NCBI GenBank assembly: GCA_030762895.1
Contig: JAUPTC010000016.1
Span: forward strand, 124,001-188,000
Origin: Sophora flavescens
Taxonomy: Eukaryota; Streptophyta; Magnoliopsida; Fabales; Fabaceae
Direction of reading: 5' to 3'
Length of the DNA: 64,000 nucleotides
The position numbers and the translations under genes were made by a program. Below, piece by piece: positions 45,124 through 57,486 of this stretch. How positions within the stretch are numbered: the first letter of the stretch is position 1; each line of letters starts with the position of its first letter. Under the pieces are notes generated by a model. The model was not told where the DNA came from and made no database searches. It was given only the letters and a program-made list of their open reading frames with translations.

Positions 45124-46880
45124 TGTTAGGAGTGAATTTTCATATGTGAGTTTTCGTCAGACAGGCAGAAAGAGGCTCCATGAAAATTGAGAAGAAGTCC
45201 CAAAATTGGTATATACTGGTTTAGCTAAAAGAAAGTTGACAGACGGAAAGTTGACAGAAAAATTGGTCAAAAGCAAGATTGTCAAATTCATAAGGAATTC
45301 CCAAAGTAGACAAGAGTTGGATCGAAGAGAGGAAAATTGACCAAGTTCAAAGTCGACAGGAATAAAGTTGACAGAAGAATGTACATAAAGAAGAACGTCA
45401 AATTCAGAAGATTATAGAAGAATTGACAAGTGTGAAATTGACAAGAAGTTCTTCAGTTGACATGTCAGACAAGCAAAGCCGTCAAAAAGGCGAAACTTAG
45501 AGTGCATCTGTCAAGAGTGAAATTTTTTATTATTGACGGATGCATTTGACTGGCTGACAAAGGAATCAGAATAATGAATGGTATTTTCTAAGTATTATAC
45601 TTAGTTGACAAGAAAATACTAGCCGACAGAAAGGATAAATTGACAACCCAGCATTTTGACAAAGTGTTAAGAAAGGTTGTCAAACGTACAGAAGTGTGAA
45701 AATGGCTAAGTCTTCAAGGCTGACAAGGCATCAGCAAGATAAGCCGTCAAGCAGCCAGACCGTCGAAGACAGTCAAGTTGACGCGGAGCGGTTCAAGATA
45801 TTGAGCAGTTGTCAGAGTTGTTTGACAAGCAGTTTAAGTATAAAACTTAAGAGAACTGCCAAAGACATGTGGAAGTCTTTTAGATAGGAAGTTACCTTTA
45901 GGAAGTTATTTACTTTTTCTATAAATACTAGATTCTACGATGTAATAAAGGTCGGAACTTGAAACATCCTACATGTCTCGATCACACAGCAGACTGACGG
46001 ATTAACTCAAGTATTCCTTCCACCCTTTTATCATCAATACAATGTTCAATTTCAATACAATATTGGTTCATTTCCTTCAAGTTTTTCATACACTTTCCAG
46101 TTTATTCATCATGTTCTTCATAGTGTTCTTACACTTCTTTATTTTACTGCCATCAATATTGTGACGGTGGCTTCATCTTATTTCTATGTTAATTTTTATT
46201 AACTTCTAATATTTCTTCAATAGTTCTTCATGCATTTTCTGTAACTTTTGTTACTTTTCTCCACTTCATTACTTGTTTAATCCAGTTTTCCTTTACTCTA
46301 ATCATTACTATTATGCATTTAGTATTTGTTTAATCAAGTTTCTCTTTGCTTTAGCATTTTTAAGTAGTTTCTTGTTTAGTATCTTTTCATCCAAACCAAC
46401 ATTTTTCACTCATTCTCTAGTTAATTTTCCAGAAAGCATTTCTTTAATAAATAACCACTTTTTACGTTATTCTTACTTTTTTAAGTCTAAATCCTACTCC
46501 TTGTCAGGTATTTCATAGTCAATTATTTCAATTCCAGAGATTGTTTTTGTCATTGTCATTGAATAACTATACTTTCTACATATAATCATATGTTTCTTAT
46601 TTTAAAGTTAGATAACACTATTTGTCTAATATTCGTATCCAATTAATTGTCTGTCAATGTGCATTGTCAATTTTCTCACTTGTCAAATCCAGACTATTAG
46701 TCTTTGCCAGTATATTACCAAATTTGACTAAGTTGTCAAACGTGTACTTGGCAGACATTACCTTCAAAATAACACATCCTGACGAGATTACCGCATAACT
46801 CGTTCGTCCCACACTCGTCTGATCTTTAATTATTTGTAACAAAGGGATTTTTGGACACCAACCAAAAACCAACGTTAACA
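45124..46880 (+). repeat. gypsy 5' LTR
   Basis: 1757 bp from TGTTAGG to TTAACA. TATAAATA at 45920-45927 and AATAAA at 45944-45949 are candidate core promoter and polyadenylation signals. The small ORF at 45696-45887 lies in the LTR, is repeated in the other LTR with changes, and has no known domain. Many copies of 'ttgac' and 'gtcaa' pepper the LTR. Confidence 0.93.
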
Positions 46881-46900
46881 AATTGGCACGCCCAGTTGGA
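46881..46900 (+). other. gypsy primer-binding region
   Basis: AATTGGCACGCCCAGTTGGA follows the 5' LTR directly. TGGCACGCCCAG is in the place of the tRNA-complementary segment; I cannot name the tRNA with confidence. Confidence 0.65.
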
Positions 46901-47000
46901 CGAGTTTAGAGTAACTCGTACAGTGTCACGAATTTGACATACAAATTTATTGTATGCGTCTACGGAGTGGAAAGATGGTATTTCCCAAAACTCTGTGAAT

Positions 47001-49130
47001 ATGAGTAGTGCAAGTGATGCAGGCGTAGTTGGCACTAACGCCGTTGTGTCAACGGTGGATGCTATTGCACCAGTTGACAATATTCCTGCAACCAGGGCTA
47101 ACGCCACTAATGCAGGGAATAATAGCACTAATAGTTTAGGTGCGATAAGAGGAGTTTCTTACGCCCAAGTTGTCAATAGATTTGACGAAGTTGACCAAGG
47201 AATACTCCCTTCACCAACTTCCCCAGTTTTACAACAAGTAAATCCACTAACTACCGGATTGTCTCCACGAAGTGTTGTGAATTCAAATCCAAGAGGGACT
47301 ACGCAACCTTTGTCACAACCTTTGTATGGGATGCCTTATGGTTCAACTGTTGTCAATCCAAATACTCCATTCGCATACATACCATATCCAAATGGAATGA
47401 CGATGGCTGCCCATACATCTGGACAGGTGGGGCCATCAGCTGGGGGGCAGATTCCCAGTCATGCGAACGGGATAACAGGGTCAATGGTAGTAACCCATTC
47501 TCGACAAGAGCAACCAGTAGAGAGGCCACATGCATCCCCATTAAGACAACCCCCACAAAGTATTGTTGGTCTGTCGGAAGCTACATTAGCCAACGTCCGA
47601 CAACGAATTGACTCTAGTAACCATGACATGGTAAATATCTTTACTCAACAAATGAGTACAGTGATTACGCCATTAATGGAAAACACAAATAATGCATGCT
47701 TGACATTGGCAAACGAGATACATAGGTTAAATAGAGCCTTGGACGTTGTAACCCCAGGGGATAACCAAAATACTAATAGAAATCTCAATGGGAATGTCAA
47801 TAGGAATGAACAACCACAAGTTATACAAGTTGACAGATCTGAACAAGATGACGAGCGGCAACAGCCCCATCGTCGGATTCCTTTGGGACGTGGAAATGTA
47901 CATATTCTACGACTAGAGGAAGATGAAGATTTGGTCACAAACCAGGGTGCTTATGGAGCGTTTCGTCAAAACGTTCTAAATCAGAACGTCAATCAAGTCA
48001 TCGAGCAAGCATTGAATAGGTTTGGTTTTAACATAGGTTGTGCCAATCAACCATTTTTTGCTTCGGTATTTCCTTATTGGGTCCAACAGGCAGAAATGCC
48101 TCGAGGATATAAAATACCCAAATTGTCAAAATTCTCAAGAGAAAGTGGAGAGTTGACAGTCGAGCACATTGCCCGATATACAATCGAGTTGGGAGATTTG
48201 GCTCTGGAGGAGGGTTTAAAGATGAAATTCTTCCCTAGTTCGTTGACTAAGAATGCTTTTTCTTGGTTTTTGACTCTAAGGCCTAATTCCATACATTCCT
48301 AGAATCAATTAGAGAGGAGTTTTCATGATCAATTCTTCAGGGGTGACCTGAAAATAGGTTTGACAGATTTATTTGGCATTAAAAGAATGTATAACGAGTC
48401 TGTCGATGACTACCTTGCCCAATTCCGTCAAATGAGGAGTCGTTGCTTCACCCCTATCCCTGAGGCAGAAATAGTGAAGATTGCTGTTGGGGGTCTAGAT
48501 TATCATATTAGGAAGAAGTTGGTCAGTCAACATCTAATTAATCTTGCCCAGTTAGTAGATAAAGCCCATCAAATTGAACAATTGAAAGTTGAAAAGGTTT
48601 TCAAGCAAAAGAAATTCCTCAAGAGAGAAAAGATTAACTTTGTCGGATGTAATGAATCCGACGAGGAGGGCAATGATTCTGAGGAATATGAGGTAGATTA
48701 CGTTGAATTAAAAAACGGTCCACCTTATACATGCCAAGCTTTGAAGCCTGCGAGAGCCAAAGAAAGGATCTCTTTCATTAATAAGAAAGTGTATACATTT
48801 GATGTGACCAAGGCCAATCAAATATTTGACATATTACTCAAAGATAAGCAGTTAACATTGTCAGATGATCATAGGCTTTTGAAAGCCCATGAGATTAAAG
48901 ATCGGTAGTACTGTAAGTATCATAACACTTTTGGCATGTAACTAATGATTGTATGCATTTCAGGGACATTATTCAGAAAGGTTTGGCAGAAGGAAGACTA
49001 AAGTTTTCAGACAAGAAACCGGACATGAAGGTTGACACAGAACCCTTTGGTCCTGAAGTTAATAAGGCAGACCGCCAAGTCCCTATGGGAATAGGCATGG
49101 TCAACATCAAGGATGGGCAGAATATCCAGA
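47001..49130 (+). pseudogene. gypsy gag, interrupted
   Basis: The first in-frame ATG is at 47001; upstream translation comes from a TTG. The protein has a Pro/Asn/Gln-rich N part, a gag core spanning the stop at 48300-48302 (MPRGYKIPKLSKFSRESGE before it, YNESVDDYLAQFRQMRSRCF after it), and a Cys/His block near 48910-48960 read as YCKYHNTFG then TNDCMHF. Stops at 48300-48302 and 48906-48908 and a frameshift near 48938 break it. It would form the virus-like particle core. A GTAAGT...TTTCAG pair around 48913-48963 mimics a 51-bp intron but falls on conserved gag residues, so I read it as coding. Confidence 0.85.
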
Positions 49131-51067
49131 TGGATCTGTCGGATTCATTTGATGTTTATCCAAAGCCGGGAGAACCTCTTGCCGATTTCATGACACGCAA
49201 GAAATCTGACGGCATAATTAAAATTTGCCCAAGATGCGAAGCATTTTATGATGAAGTGGCTGCCGAGAAAGCCAGGGGACAGAGACCATCATCGTATCAC
49301 CCACGTGATAGAACTGAGTCTCGTAATGGTGGTAACCAAGGCAGACTGTCACACTCGGGCAGTCATGCTGGGTCTAACAGTGTACACAGGAATGCTGCAC
49401 CTGTTGTTAATAGGCAGATAAACAGCCGTCAACAACACATGCATCAGACAAGACCTAGACAGCACCACACCGGAGGTTGGCTTCAGGAGCCAATCAGAGG
49501 ATCTGTGGAAAATAACTTTGTCGGTGGCATATTCAATTCCGTCAAGACCAGGAAACCCACATCCAACATAATGGTGGATCAATGGGTGAAGAATTCTGCC
49601 ACGGCTCGGTATCCAGAGTTACAAAAGCAGACTTAGGTTAGGAGAAACAAGTTCAGTGATCGTGGTCCACCCTTTTGGAATGAGAATTACCGAAGGGGCC
49701 AATTAGCTCAAAATACTCAGACGACAGGGCCTGGTCTGTCAGGACCATCAACTCAATTGGCCATCTCTAAGAGCCAAAAGAGGAGGCTGTAGAGGCTCCG
49801 ACAGGCTCAAAAGAAGAAGCTTGTCAGGCAAGAAGGCATCGCCATAAAGGAGATGCCTTCACAAGATACTGGTTTTTTGGTAGCAGTGGCTGACAATAAA
49901 GCCGACAAGAAAGGAGACGCCAAAATAAAAAGCGTAATAGTGACCCATCCCATGGAAGCTGATGCAATGGGACCTAGTAATCAAGCCAGGCAGAATAAGC
50001 CTACATCGCATGTTTTCACAGAAAAGAAGAAGGCTTCTGGCCAGGCATCACCACTAGTAAGATCCACTGGTAAATGGCCTGTCGGGCTGGCAGAGATGGA
50101 AAAGGTTGCAGGACTCGAGAAAAGGTTTGAGGCCAAAATGGAAAAACAACAATTGACAACGTTCAGGCCTGAGTGTGATTTAACCAAAGAAGAATTGTCA
50201 TTCGATGCTGTCATCGAAGCACTGAATGATCCGAATGATGATATGAGCATCAGCGGAGCCATGGACATTAACGGCCAAAATGAAGATTGGGCTGACATCA
50301 TTGAGGCACTAGACAACTGTGGTGCAGGGATTGCCCGACCTCTGTCAGACAGATCAGGATCAGATGACGAGAGTGATTTGAAAAGAAACCACGGCAGAAT
50401 GGTTGGAGGTGCATTTTTGGATGAGGATCCAGACAATGAAGTTATACTAGAGCCTGGGATGAGAATGAAGATAGGGTTGATTTCATTCATTCCAGCAAAA
50501 TACGAGGGATATCTTGAGATCGATTTCTCTGACGACGATGATGATGCCGTCAACAATGCAACGGACCCAGGCGATTGCTGGATATGTGTTCAGGAGAACT
50601 TGGTTACCGTATTCGACAATGTAGCTCAGCTGGAGAAGCCCACCGATGAGCAGAGAAACCATTTGATACCTTTACATGTAAAAGCCATAATAGATGGAAG
50701 ACCTACCAACATGGTTTTAATTGAAGGGGGAGCTGCTGTGAACCTGATGCCAAGAGCAATGTTCAAAAAGTTAGGGAAGGATCAGTCGGATTTAATCCCG
50801 ACATATATGGTTGTCACTGACTTCAGTGGCAAAACTTCTCCGTCAGATGGTGTAGTTTTGTTAAACATACAGGTTGGCACCGTCGAAAGGATGACACTGT
50901 TTGTAATAATCCCAGCCAAGTCAAGCTACAACATATTACTTAGCAGGGACTGGATTCACGTTGTAGGAGCGGTTCCATCAACAGTGCATAAAAAAGCAAT
51001 CTTATGGAATGACCAAGATCAGGTAGAAATCGTGGAGGCAGATGACAGTGCTTGCTATGCTCAGTAG
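49131..51067 (+). pseudogene. gypsy protease region, interrupted
   Basis: In frame with the downstream pol. It has a long charged linker with an acidic stretch (DFSDDDDDAVNNATD) and then an aspartic protease fold near 50650-51000: PLHVKAIIDGRPTN, VLIEGGAAVNLMP, YNILLSRDWIH. The catalytic Asp of the expected D-G-G is Glu here, which should abolish cleavage. Stops at 49634-49636, 49790-49792 and 51065-51067 interrupt the frame. Confidence 0.8.
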
Positions 51068-53443
51068 TCACATGTTGATTTCAAGGTATATTCACCAAAC
51101 GTCAGGCCTATAACTGCCAACGAGGGGGCATTGACAAGGATGCATTGGAAGCAAGCCTTCTCAGCCAATTCGGTGTTAAGGTAAAAGACGAGGCCGATAA
51201 GACTCGGCCAAATTCCGGTAATGAGCCTTGAAACCCACCTGAAAAGATTGTCGGCCTATCTGGCAGACAAAGAAGTGCACACTGCAGAAAGTGTGTTGAC
51301 AGACTGTATCTTTGACGACGGCCCTTTGGGTTTTGAGAAAGGAGCCGAAGTTAAGCAAAACGTGGAAGTAGAGGATCCTTTGGAAGAAGTAAATTTGGGG
51401 ACGGAAGAAAAGAAAAGACCCATTTTTGTCAGTGCTTTTCTTCCAGAGGATTACAAACAAAAACTTTTCGGATTAATAGCAGAGTACAAAGATTGCTTTG
51501 CATGGGACTACGATGAAACGCCTGGTTTAAGCAGAGATCTTGTTGAGCACCGAATGCCACTTAGGGAGGAATGCAAGCCTGTTAAGCAGGCAAGTAGAAG
51601 GTTTTCTCCAGAGGTGGTGCATAAAATCAAAGAGGAGGTACAAAGACTGCTTAAAGCAAAGATCATTCGAACAACCAGGTATGTCGATTGGTTTTCTAAT
51701 GTAGTTCCTGTCATTAAAAAGAATGGCAAAATGAGGGTATGCATAGACTTTAGAAATTTAAATATGGCTACCCCCAAAGATGAGTATCCGATGCCAATAG
51801 CCGACATGCTTGTCGACTCAGCATCAGGAAACGAAATTTTAAGTTGTATGGATGGCCATGCAGGTTATAATCAAATCTTTATAGCCGAAGAAGGTGTGTC
51901 AAAGATTGCCTTCAAGTGTCCAGGAGCGATCGAGACATATGAATGGATTGTCATGCCTTTCGGTTTAAAGAATGCAGGAGCCACCTATCAACGAGCAATG
52001 AATACAATTTTCCATGATGTTATTGGAAAATTCATAGAAGTATATATTGATGACGTGGTTGTCAAGTCCAAAACCAAAGATGACCACTTGGAGAATCTGA
52101 AGCAAGGGTTTGAAAGGATGAGAAAGCATAATCTCAAAATGAACCCAGAGAAGTGTAGCTTCGGAGCGTCGGCTGCCAAATTCCTAGGATTCCTAGTCCA
52201 AAAAAAAGGAATTGAGGTAGACAAGAATAAAGCCAAAGCGGTCATGGAAGCCTCGGCACCGACAGATAAGAAGGAACTACAATCCTTCCTAGGAAAGGTT
52301 AATTTTCTAAGAAGGTTTATATCAAATCTGTCGGGAAGAACGAGAATATTTACACCGTTGGTCAAGTTGAAATCAGAGCAAAGCTTCATATGGGAGCCTT
52401 GTCACCAAGAGGCTTTCGATCAGATCAAGCAATACTTAGTCAATCCACCGGTCATGATGCCCGCAATGCCTCGTCGACCGTTGAAGTTGTACATATCAGC
52501 ATCTGAAGACACCATAGGATGTGTACTGGCCCAGGATGACGAGGATGATAATGAAAGGGCTGTATATTACCTAAGCAGAGTCCTCAATGATGTTGAAAGA
52601 AGATATAGTGCAATATAGAAGTTATGTCTAGCATTGTATTTTTCTTGTACAAAACTTAAATATTATATGATGCCATGTCATGTATTCGTTATTTCCAAAA
52701 CTGATGTTATAAAGCATATGTTGTCAAAATGGAATATTGTTTTGTAAGAGTATTCTTTACAATACATACCAGCTAAAGCTGTCAAAGGACAGGCAGTAGC
52801 TGACTTTTTGGTAGACCATCTAGGATTGGACATACCAGAAATAAATATTGTCAGTTTACAGCCCTGGAAACTATATTTTGATGGATCTAGGCATCAAGGA
52901 GGTAGTGGAGTAGGAATCTTAATCGTGACTCCACAGGGAACTCCTACTGAGTTCATGTTTGAACTTAAGTATCCATGTTCCAACAACGAAGCTGAATATG
53001 AAGCTTTAATTGTTGGATTAGAGATACTAATAGAAATAAAAGCACGAAATGTGCATATCTTTGGGGATTCCCAATTGGTTATCAAACAACTTACTCAGGA
53101 ATACAAGTGTGTCAGGTACAACTTGACAAAATACTGTATCATAGCTAGTAAGTTAATGAAAAAGTTTGATGACGTAATTGTCAAATATATTCCCAGAAAT
53201 TTGAATCAAGAGGCTAATGAGTTGGCTCAAATAGCCTCAGGATACAAGATATCTCAAAAGTCTTTGTCAGGACTAATGGAGATCAGGGAATTATTGTATC
53301 CATTAGAAGAGAGAGATATTTTGGTTAATGATGTAATTCTACCTAATGATTGGAGGTTGCCAATAATTGAATATTTGGAAAATCCAAATCAGAAAGTAGA
53401 TAGGAAAATCAAATACAAAGCATTGAATTACACAATGCAATGA
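51068..53443 (+). pseudogene. gypsy reverse transcriptase and dual RNase H, interrupted
   Basis: In one frame: the reverse transcriptase core (VVPVIKKNGKMRVCIDFRNL, FGLKNAGATYQRAM, YIDD at 52043-52054), its native RNase H (LKLYISASEDTIGCVLAQ to SRVLNDVERRYS), then a second RNase H of the archaeal type (LYFDGSRHQGGSGVGI, NNEAEYEAL, FGDSQLV, ANELAQIAS) at about 52870-53250. Catalytic YIDD and the second RNase H D-E-D residues are present. Stops at 51182-51184, 52616-52618, 52745-52747 and 53441-53443 fall between or at domain edges, so single domains could still be read from fragments, but no polyprotein can form. Confidence 0.92.
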
Positions 53444-54619
53444 GGACTGTTATATAGAAGATATGTTGACGGGACTCTACACAAGTGCCTGAGTGAGCAA
53501 GATGCTTATTTGGCTCTATCAGAAGTCCATGAGGGCATATGTGGAGCCCATCAGGCAGGAGACAAAATGAAATGGGTTCTTCGACAAAGTTTGTATTATT
53601 CGCCAACTATGATTAAGGATTGCATTTCGTTTGCCAAGTCTTGTGAACAATGTCAGAAACATGGCCATATATAAAATGTACCGGCTAGCGAATTACATTC
53701 TATTGTCAAGCCTTGACCATTCCGAGGATGGGCTTTAGATTTAATTGGCCAAATACATCTTTCTTCATCGAAAGGACATCAGTTCATTCTAGTTAGAGTG
53801 GACTATTTTACCAAATGGGTAGAAGCAGTTTGCCTTAAAGCAGTCACCCAACAAGACATAATTGATTTCATTGAAAATCACATCATTTGTCGGTTTGGCA
53901 TACCCCAAACTCTGACAACAGATCAAGGGTCAGTATTTGTCGGCAAGAAAGTTGTGGAATACGCTGGTTCTAGGCATATAAAAATGCTCACATCTACACC
54001 ATATTATGCACAAGTCAATGGCCAAGTTAAGGCCATAAATAAGATCATTATTAGTCTTATTAAAAAGCATGTGGGCCGACAGCCTAAGAGTTGGCATAGT
54101 ACTCTTGATCAAATACTGTGGGCATATAGAAATTCACCCAAGCAGTCGACAGGGACTTCACCACATCGGCTAACTTATGGACACGATCCTGTGCTACCTG
54201 TCGAAATCAATCTTCGGTCTACTCGCATTCAAAGGCAGAATGACTTGCCTACCAACCAATATTGGAATGCAATGTTGGACGAATTGGATGAGTTAAGTGA
54301 TGAAAGATTGATTGCATTAGAAAATTTGATTCGACGGAAAGAAAGAATTGCAAAGTTCTATAATAGTCGTGTTAAGTTCAAATCATTTAAGGTAGATGAT
54401 CTGGTGTGGAAAGTCATATTTCCCATGGATAAAAGTTGTCGAGAATATGGCAAATGGTCACCTAAATGGGAAGGACCATTTAGAGTTGATAAAGTGTTTT
54501 CTGGGAATGCTTATGCACTTGTCAATGTTGATACTGGCTCGAAAATTAAGTCAAATAATGGCAAGTATTTGAAGGAATATAAACCGACAATGTTGGAAAT
54601 AAAAATTGAAAATAAATGA
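53444..54619 (+). pseudogene. gypsy integrase, interrupted
   Basis: The HHCC zinc finger (HEGICGAH, then CEQC) is followed by stops at 53672-53674 and 53714-53716. Then comes the catalytic core: GWALDLIG (first Asp), TTDQGSVF (second Asp), and VNGQVKAINK where the third catalytic residue, Glu, is Lys. The C-terminal part (DLVWKVIFPMD, WSPKWEGPF) is intact to the TGA at 54617-54619. It would insert the cDNA, but this copy lacks the Glu and has two stops. Confidence 0.92.
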
Positions 54620-54829
54620 GATAGAACATAAGTTTTATTCATTGATTTGGCAATACAATTTTACATTGTCAAAAATACATCCTGTCAGTTTAAGCTAACT
54701 TATTCCTAAGAGAGCAGACTGGAAAGTGACGATTGGCATACACAGATGTGTGTCGAATTATGAGCATTCAAAAAGATAAGTTAAAAAGACGTTCAGTTAA
54801 CATACACACAAAAAAATGTCAACTAAACT

Positions 54830-55709
54830 AAGATGGAGAATTTCTGATTTCTTCCCAAGCCTTCTCCAGAGCCTCTCTGTTAGCCTTGGCTGCCAAATAT
54901 TCAGATTGCATGGCTATTAGAATGTTGACAATAGTCCTGGCAGTCACCCCTGGCTTTTTAGATTCATCGTCAGTTTAAGTGACCTTTTCTTTGCTGGCCA
55001 ACAGAGTTTGTGCAAGTTGAGGTTTTTTCTCTTTAACTTGAGTTAAAGCAACTTCTAAGTCAACAATCTCTTTGTCTACTGCCAAGTCAGCTTTGACGTT
55101 GTCAGCAATGACAGAATCTCTTGTTCTCTTGTAGCCTTCATGGTGCGTAGAGTCCCCAACACACTGTCCTTGTTGATTTCTTTGGCTTCAAAAGGGGACA
55201 TAACATCATTGATGGTTGACAATTTGTCTGTCAGACCATCAAAGAAGTCTTGGGCAGAAGCCAAAGTGACCCTGCTTGAAGTTGGCAGAACATTCTTGAT
55301 TAGATTGAGTTGTTGGAGAAGATTGGACATGGTCGAACGGACGGCTGAATCTAAACATAGGATGTCAAGTGGATGTTTGAAAAGGGATTTAAGCACTTGC
55401 ATAAACTTGACAGCTTGATAATCACTCGAATCTTGCCTTGTCAATTTTGAAAAATGGGCAGATCTTGATGAACTCCGACGACCAGTCTCTGACAGAAAAT
55501 TAATTAAGTCTTCAAGTTTAGAGGCAGGAACTTTCACTGGTTTGATGACAGTAGACAAGGTGTCTGTCGGAAGAGGTGGAAGATGTGTCTGAGAATTGGA
55601 GTTTGTTGAGGAGTTGGTGAAGAATGAATTGGTTGTTCAGGAGTATTGATGGCATCAAGATTGTAGATTGTCGAAGTTTTGCCTCTCTCCGTAAGCCGTC
55701 GAAAGACAA
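54830..55709 (-). CDS. Antisense ORF region of the gypsy element
   Basis: Between integrase and 3' LTR the minus strand holds a 160-codon frame (55076-55558) with helical, Leu/Ser-rich sequence (LKSLFKHPLDILCLDSAVRS, LLQQLNLIKNVLP). A second frame lies upstream (55518-55709), starting MSFDGLRREAK with a real-looking ATG, and a shorter continuation downstream toward 54830. The 55558 start is a TTG, so one gene broken by a frameshift between the two frames is likely. Antisense ORFs at this place are known in Retand, Grande and RIRE2-like elements. No domain is recognised and function is unknown. Confidence 0.5.
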
Positions 55710-55710
55710 A

Positions 55711-55724
55711 ACTTGGGGGGCATC
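55711..55724 (+). other. gypsy polypurine tract
   Basis: ACTTGGGGGGCATC directly precedes the 3' LTR. It closely resembles the tract of the gene-capturing element (AGCTTGGGGGGCTTG). Confidence 0.75.
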
Positions 55725-57481
55725 TGTTAGGAGTGAATTTTCATATGTGAGTTTTCGTCAGACAGGAAGAAAGAGGCTCCATGAAAATTGAGAAGAAGTC
55801 CCAAAATTGTTATATACTGGTTTGGCTAAAAGAAAGTTGACAGACATAAAGTTGACAGAAAAATTGGTCAAAAGCAAGATTGTCAAATTCATAAGGAATT
55901 CCCAAAGTAGACAAGAGTTGGATCGAAGAGAGGAAAATTGACCAAGTTCAAAGTCGACAGGAATAAAGTTGACAGAAGAATGTACATAAAGAAGAACGTC
56001 AAATTCAGAAGATTATAGAAGAATTGACAAGTGTGAAATTGACAAGAAGTTCTTCAGTTGACATGTCAGACAAGCAAAGCCGTCAAAAAGGCGAAACTTA
56101 GAGCGCATCTGTCAAGAGTGAAATTTTTGATTATTGACGGATGCATTTGACTGACTGACAAAGGAATCAGAATAATGAATGATATTTTCTAAGTATTATA
56201 CTTAGTTGACAAGAAAATACTAGCCGACATAAAGGATAAATTGATAACCCAGCATTTTGACAAAGTGTTAAGAAGAGTTGTCAAGTGTACAAAAGTGTGA
56301 AAATGGCTAAGTCTTCAAGGCTGACAAGGCATCAGCAAGATAAGCCGTCAAGCAGCCAGACCGTCGAAGACAGTCAAGTTGACACGGAGCGGTTCAAGAA
56401 ATTGAGCAGTTGTCAGAGTTGTTTGACAAGCAGTTTAAGTATAAAACTTAAGAGAACTGCCAAAGACATGTGGCAGTCTTTTAGATAGGAAGTTACCTTT
56501 AGGAAGTTATTTACTTTTTCTATAAATACTAGATTCTACGATGTAATAAAGGTCGGAACTTGAAACATCCTACACGTCTCGATCACACAGCAGACTGACG
56601 GATTAACTCAAGTATTCCTTCCACCCTTTTATCATCAATACAATGTTCAATTTCAATACAATATTGGTTCATTTCCTTCAAGTTTTTCATACACTTTCCA
56701 GTTTATTCATCATGTTCTTCATAGTGTTCTTACACTTCTTTATTTTACTGCCATCAATATTGTGACGGCGGCTTCATCTTATTTCTATGTTAATTTTTAT
56801 TAACTTCTAATATTTCTTCAATAGTTCTTCATGCATTTTCTGTAACTTTTGTTACTTTTCTGCACTTCATTACTTGTTTAATCCAGTTTTCCTTTACTCT
56901 AATCATTACTATTATGCATTTAGTATTTGTTTAATCAAGTTTCTCTTTGCTTTAGCATTTTTAAGTAGTTTCTTGTTTAGTATCTTTTCATCCAAACCAA
57001 CATTTTTCACTCATTCTCTAATTAATTTTCCAGAAAGTATTTCTTTAATAAATAACCACTTTTTACGTTATTCTTACTTTTTTAAGTCTAAATCCTACTC
57101 CTTGTCAAGTATTTCATAGTCAATTATTTCAATTCCAGAGATTGTTTTTGTCATCGTCATTGAATAACTATACTTTCTACATATAATCATATGTTTCTTA
57201 TTTTAAAGTTAGATAACACTATTTGTCTAATATTCGTATCCAATTAATTGTCTGTCAATGTGCATTGTCAATTTTCTCACTTGTTAAATCCAGACTATTA
57301 GTCTTTGCCAGTATATTACCAAATTTGACTAAGTTGTCAAACGTGTACTTGGTAGACATTACCTTCAAAATAACACATCCTGACGAGATTACCGTATAAC
57401 TCGTTCGTCCCACACTCGTCTGATCTTTAATTATTTGTAACAAAGCGATTTTTGGACACCAACCAAAAACCAACGTTAACC
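55725..57481 (+). repeat. gypsy 3' LTR
   Basis: 1757 bp, about 98 % identical by eye to the 5' LTR. It ends TTAACC rather than TTAACA, so the terminal CA is mutated, but the GTGGG duplication fixes the edge. TATAAATA at 56520-56527 and AATAAA near 56544 are conserved. Confidence 0.92.
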
Positions 57482-57486
57482 GTGGG

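Larger units (their letters stand above)
45119..57486 (+). mobile_element. Full-length Tat-lineage Ty3/gypsy retrotransposon
   Basis: The 5-bp target duplication GTGGG lies at 45119-45123 and 57482-57486. The element proper is 45124-57481 (12,358 bp) with two 1757-bp LTRs. Order: LTR, TTGGCACGCCCAG primer-binding region, gag, protease, reverse transcriptase with RNase H, a second RNase H, integrase, antisense ORF, ACTTGGGGGG tract, LTR. A second RNase H between the reverse transcriptase-RNase H and integrase is the hallmark of the Tat lineage (Ogre, Retand, Grande relatives). gag follows the LTR directly, so it resembles Retand more than Ogre. The LTRs differ at about 30 positions by eye (about 1.8 %). 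Confidence 0.93.

Noticed and set aside
45696..45887. 63-codon ORF in the 5' LTR repeated as 67 codons at 56285-56488
   Set aside because: Part of the LTR; the changes between copies include several amino-acid substitutions, and no domain or start context supports translation.
48913..48963. GTAAGT...TTTCAG pair that looks like an intron joining two gag frames
   Set aside because: It would be only 51 bp, short for a plant intron, and it removes residues (YCKYHNTFG, TNDC) typical of gag in this lineage. A one-base frameshift explains the break better.
45119..57486. Assignment of the gypsy element to Ogre proper
   Set aside because: gag starts within about 120 bp of the LTR with no extra ORF before it, and the size is 12.4 kb; a Retand-like Tat element fits better.
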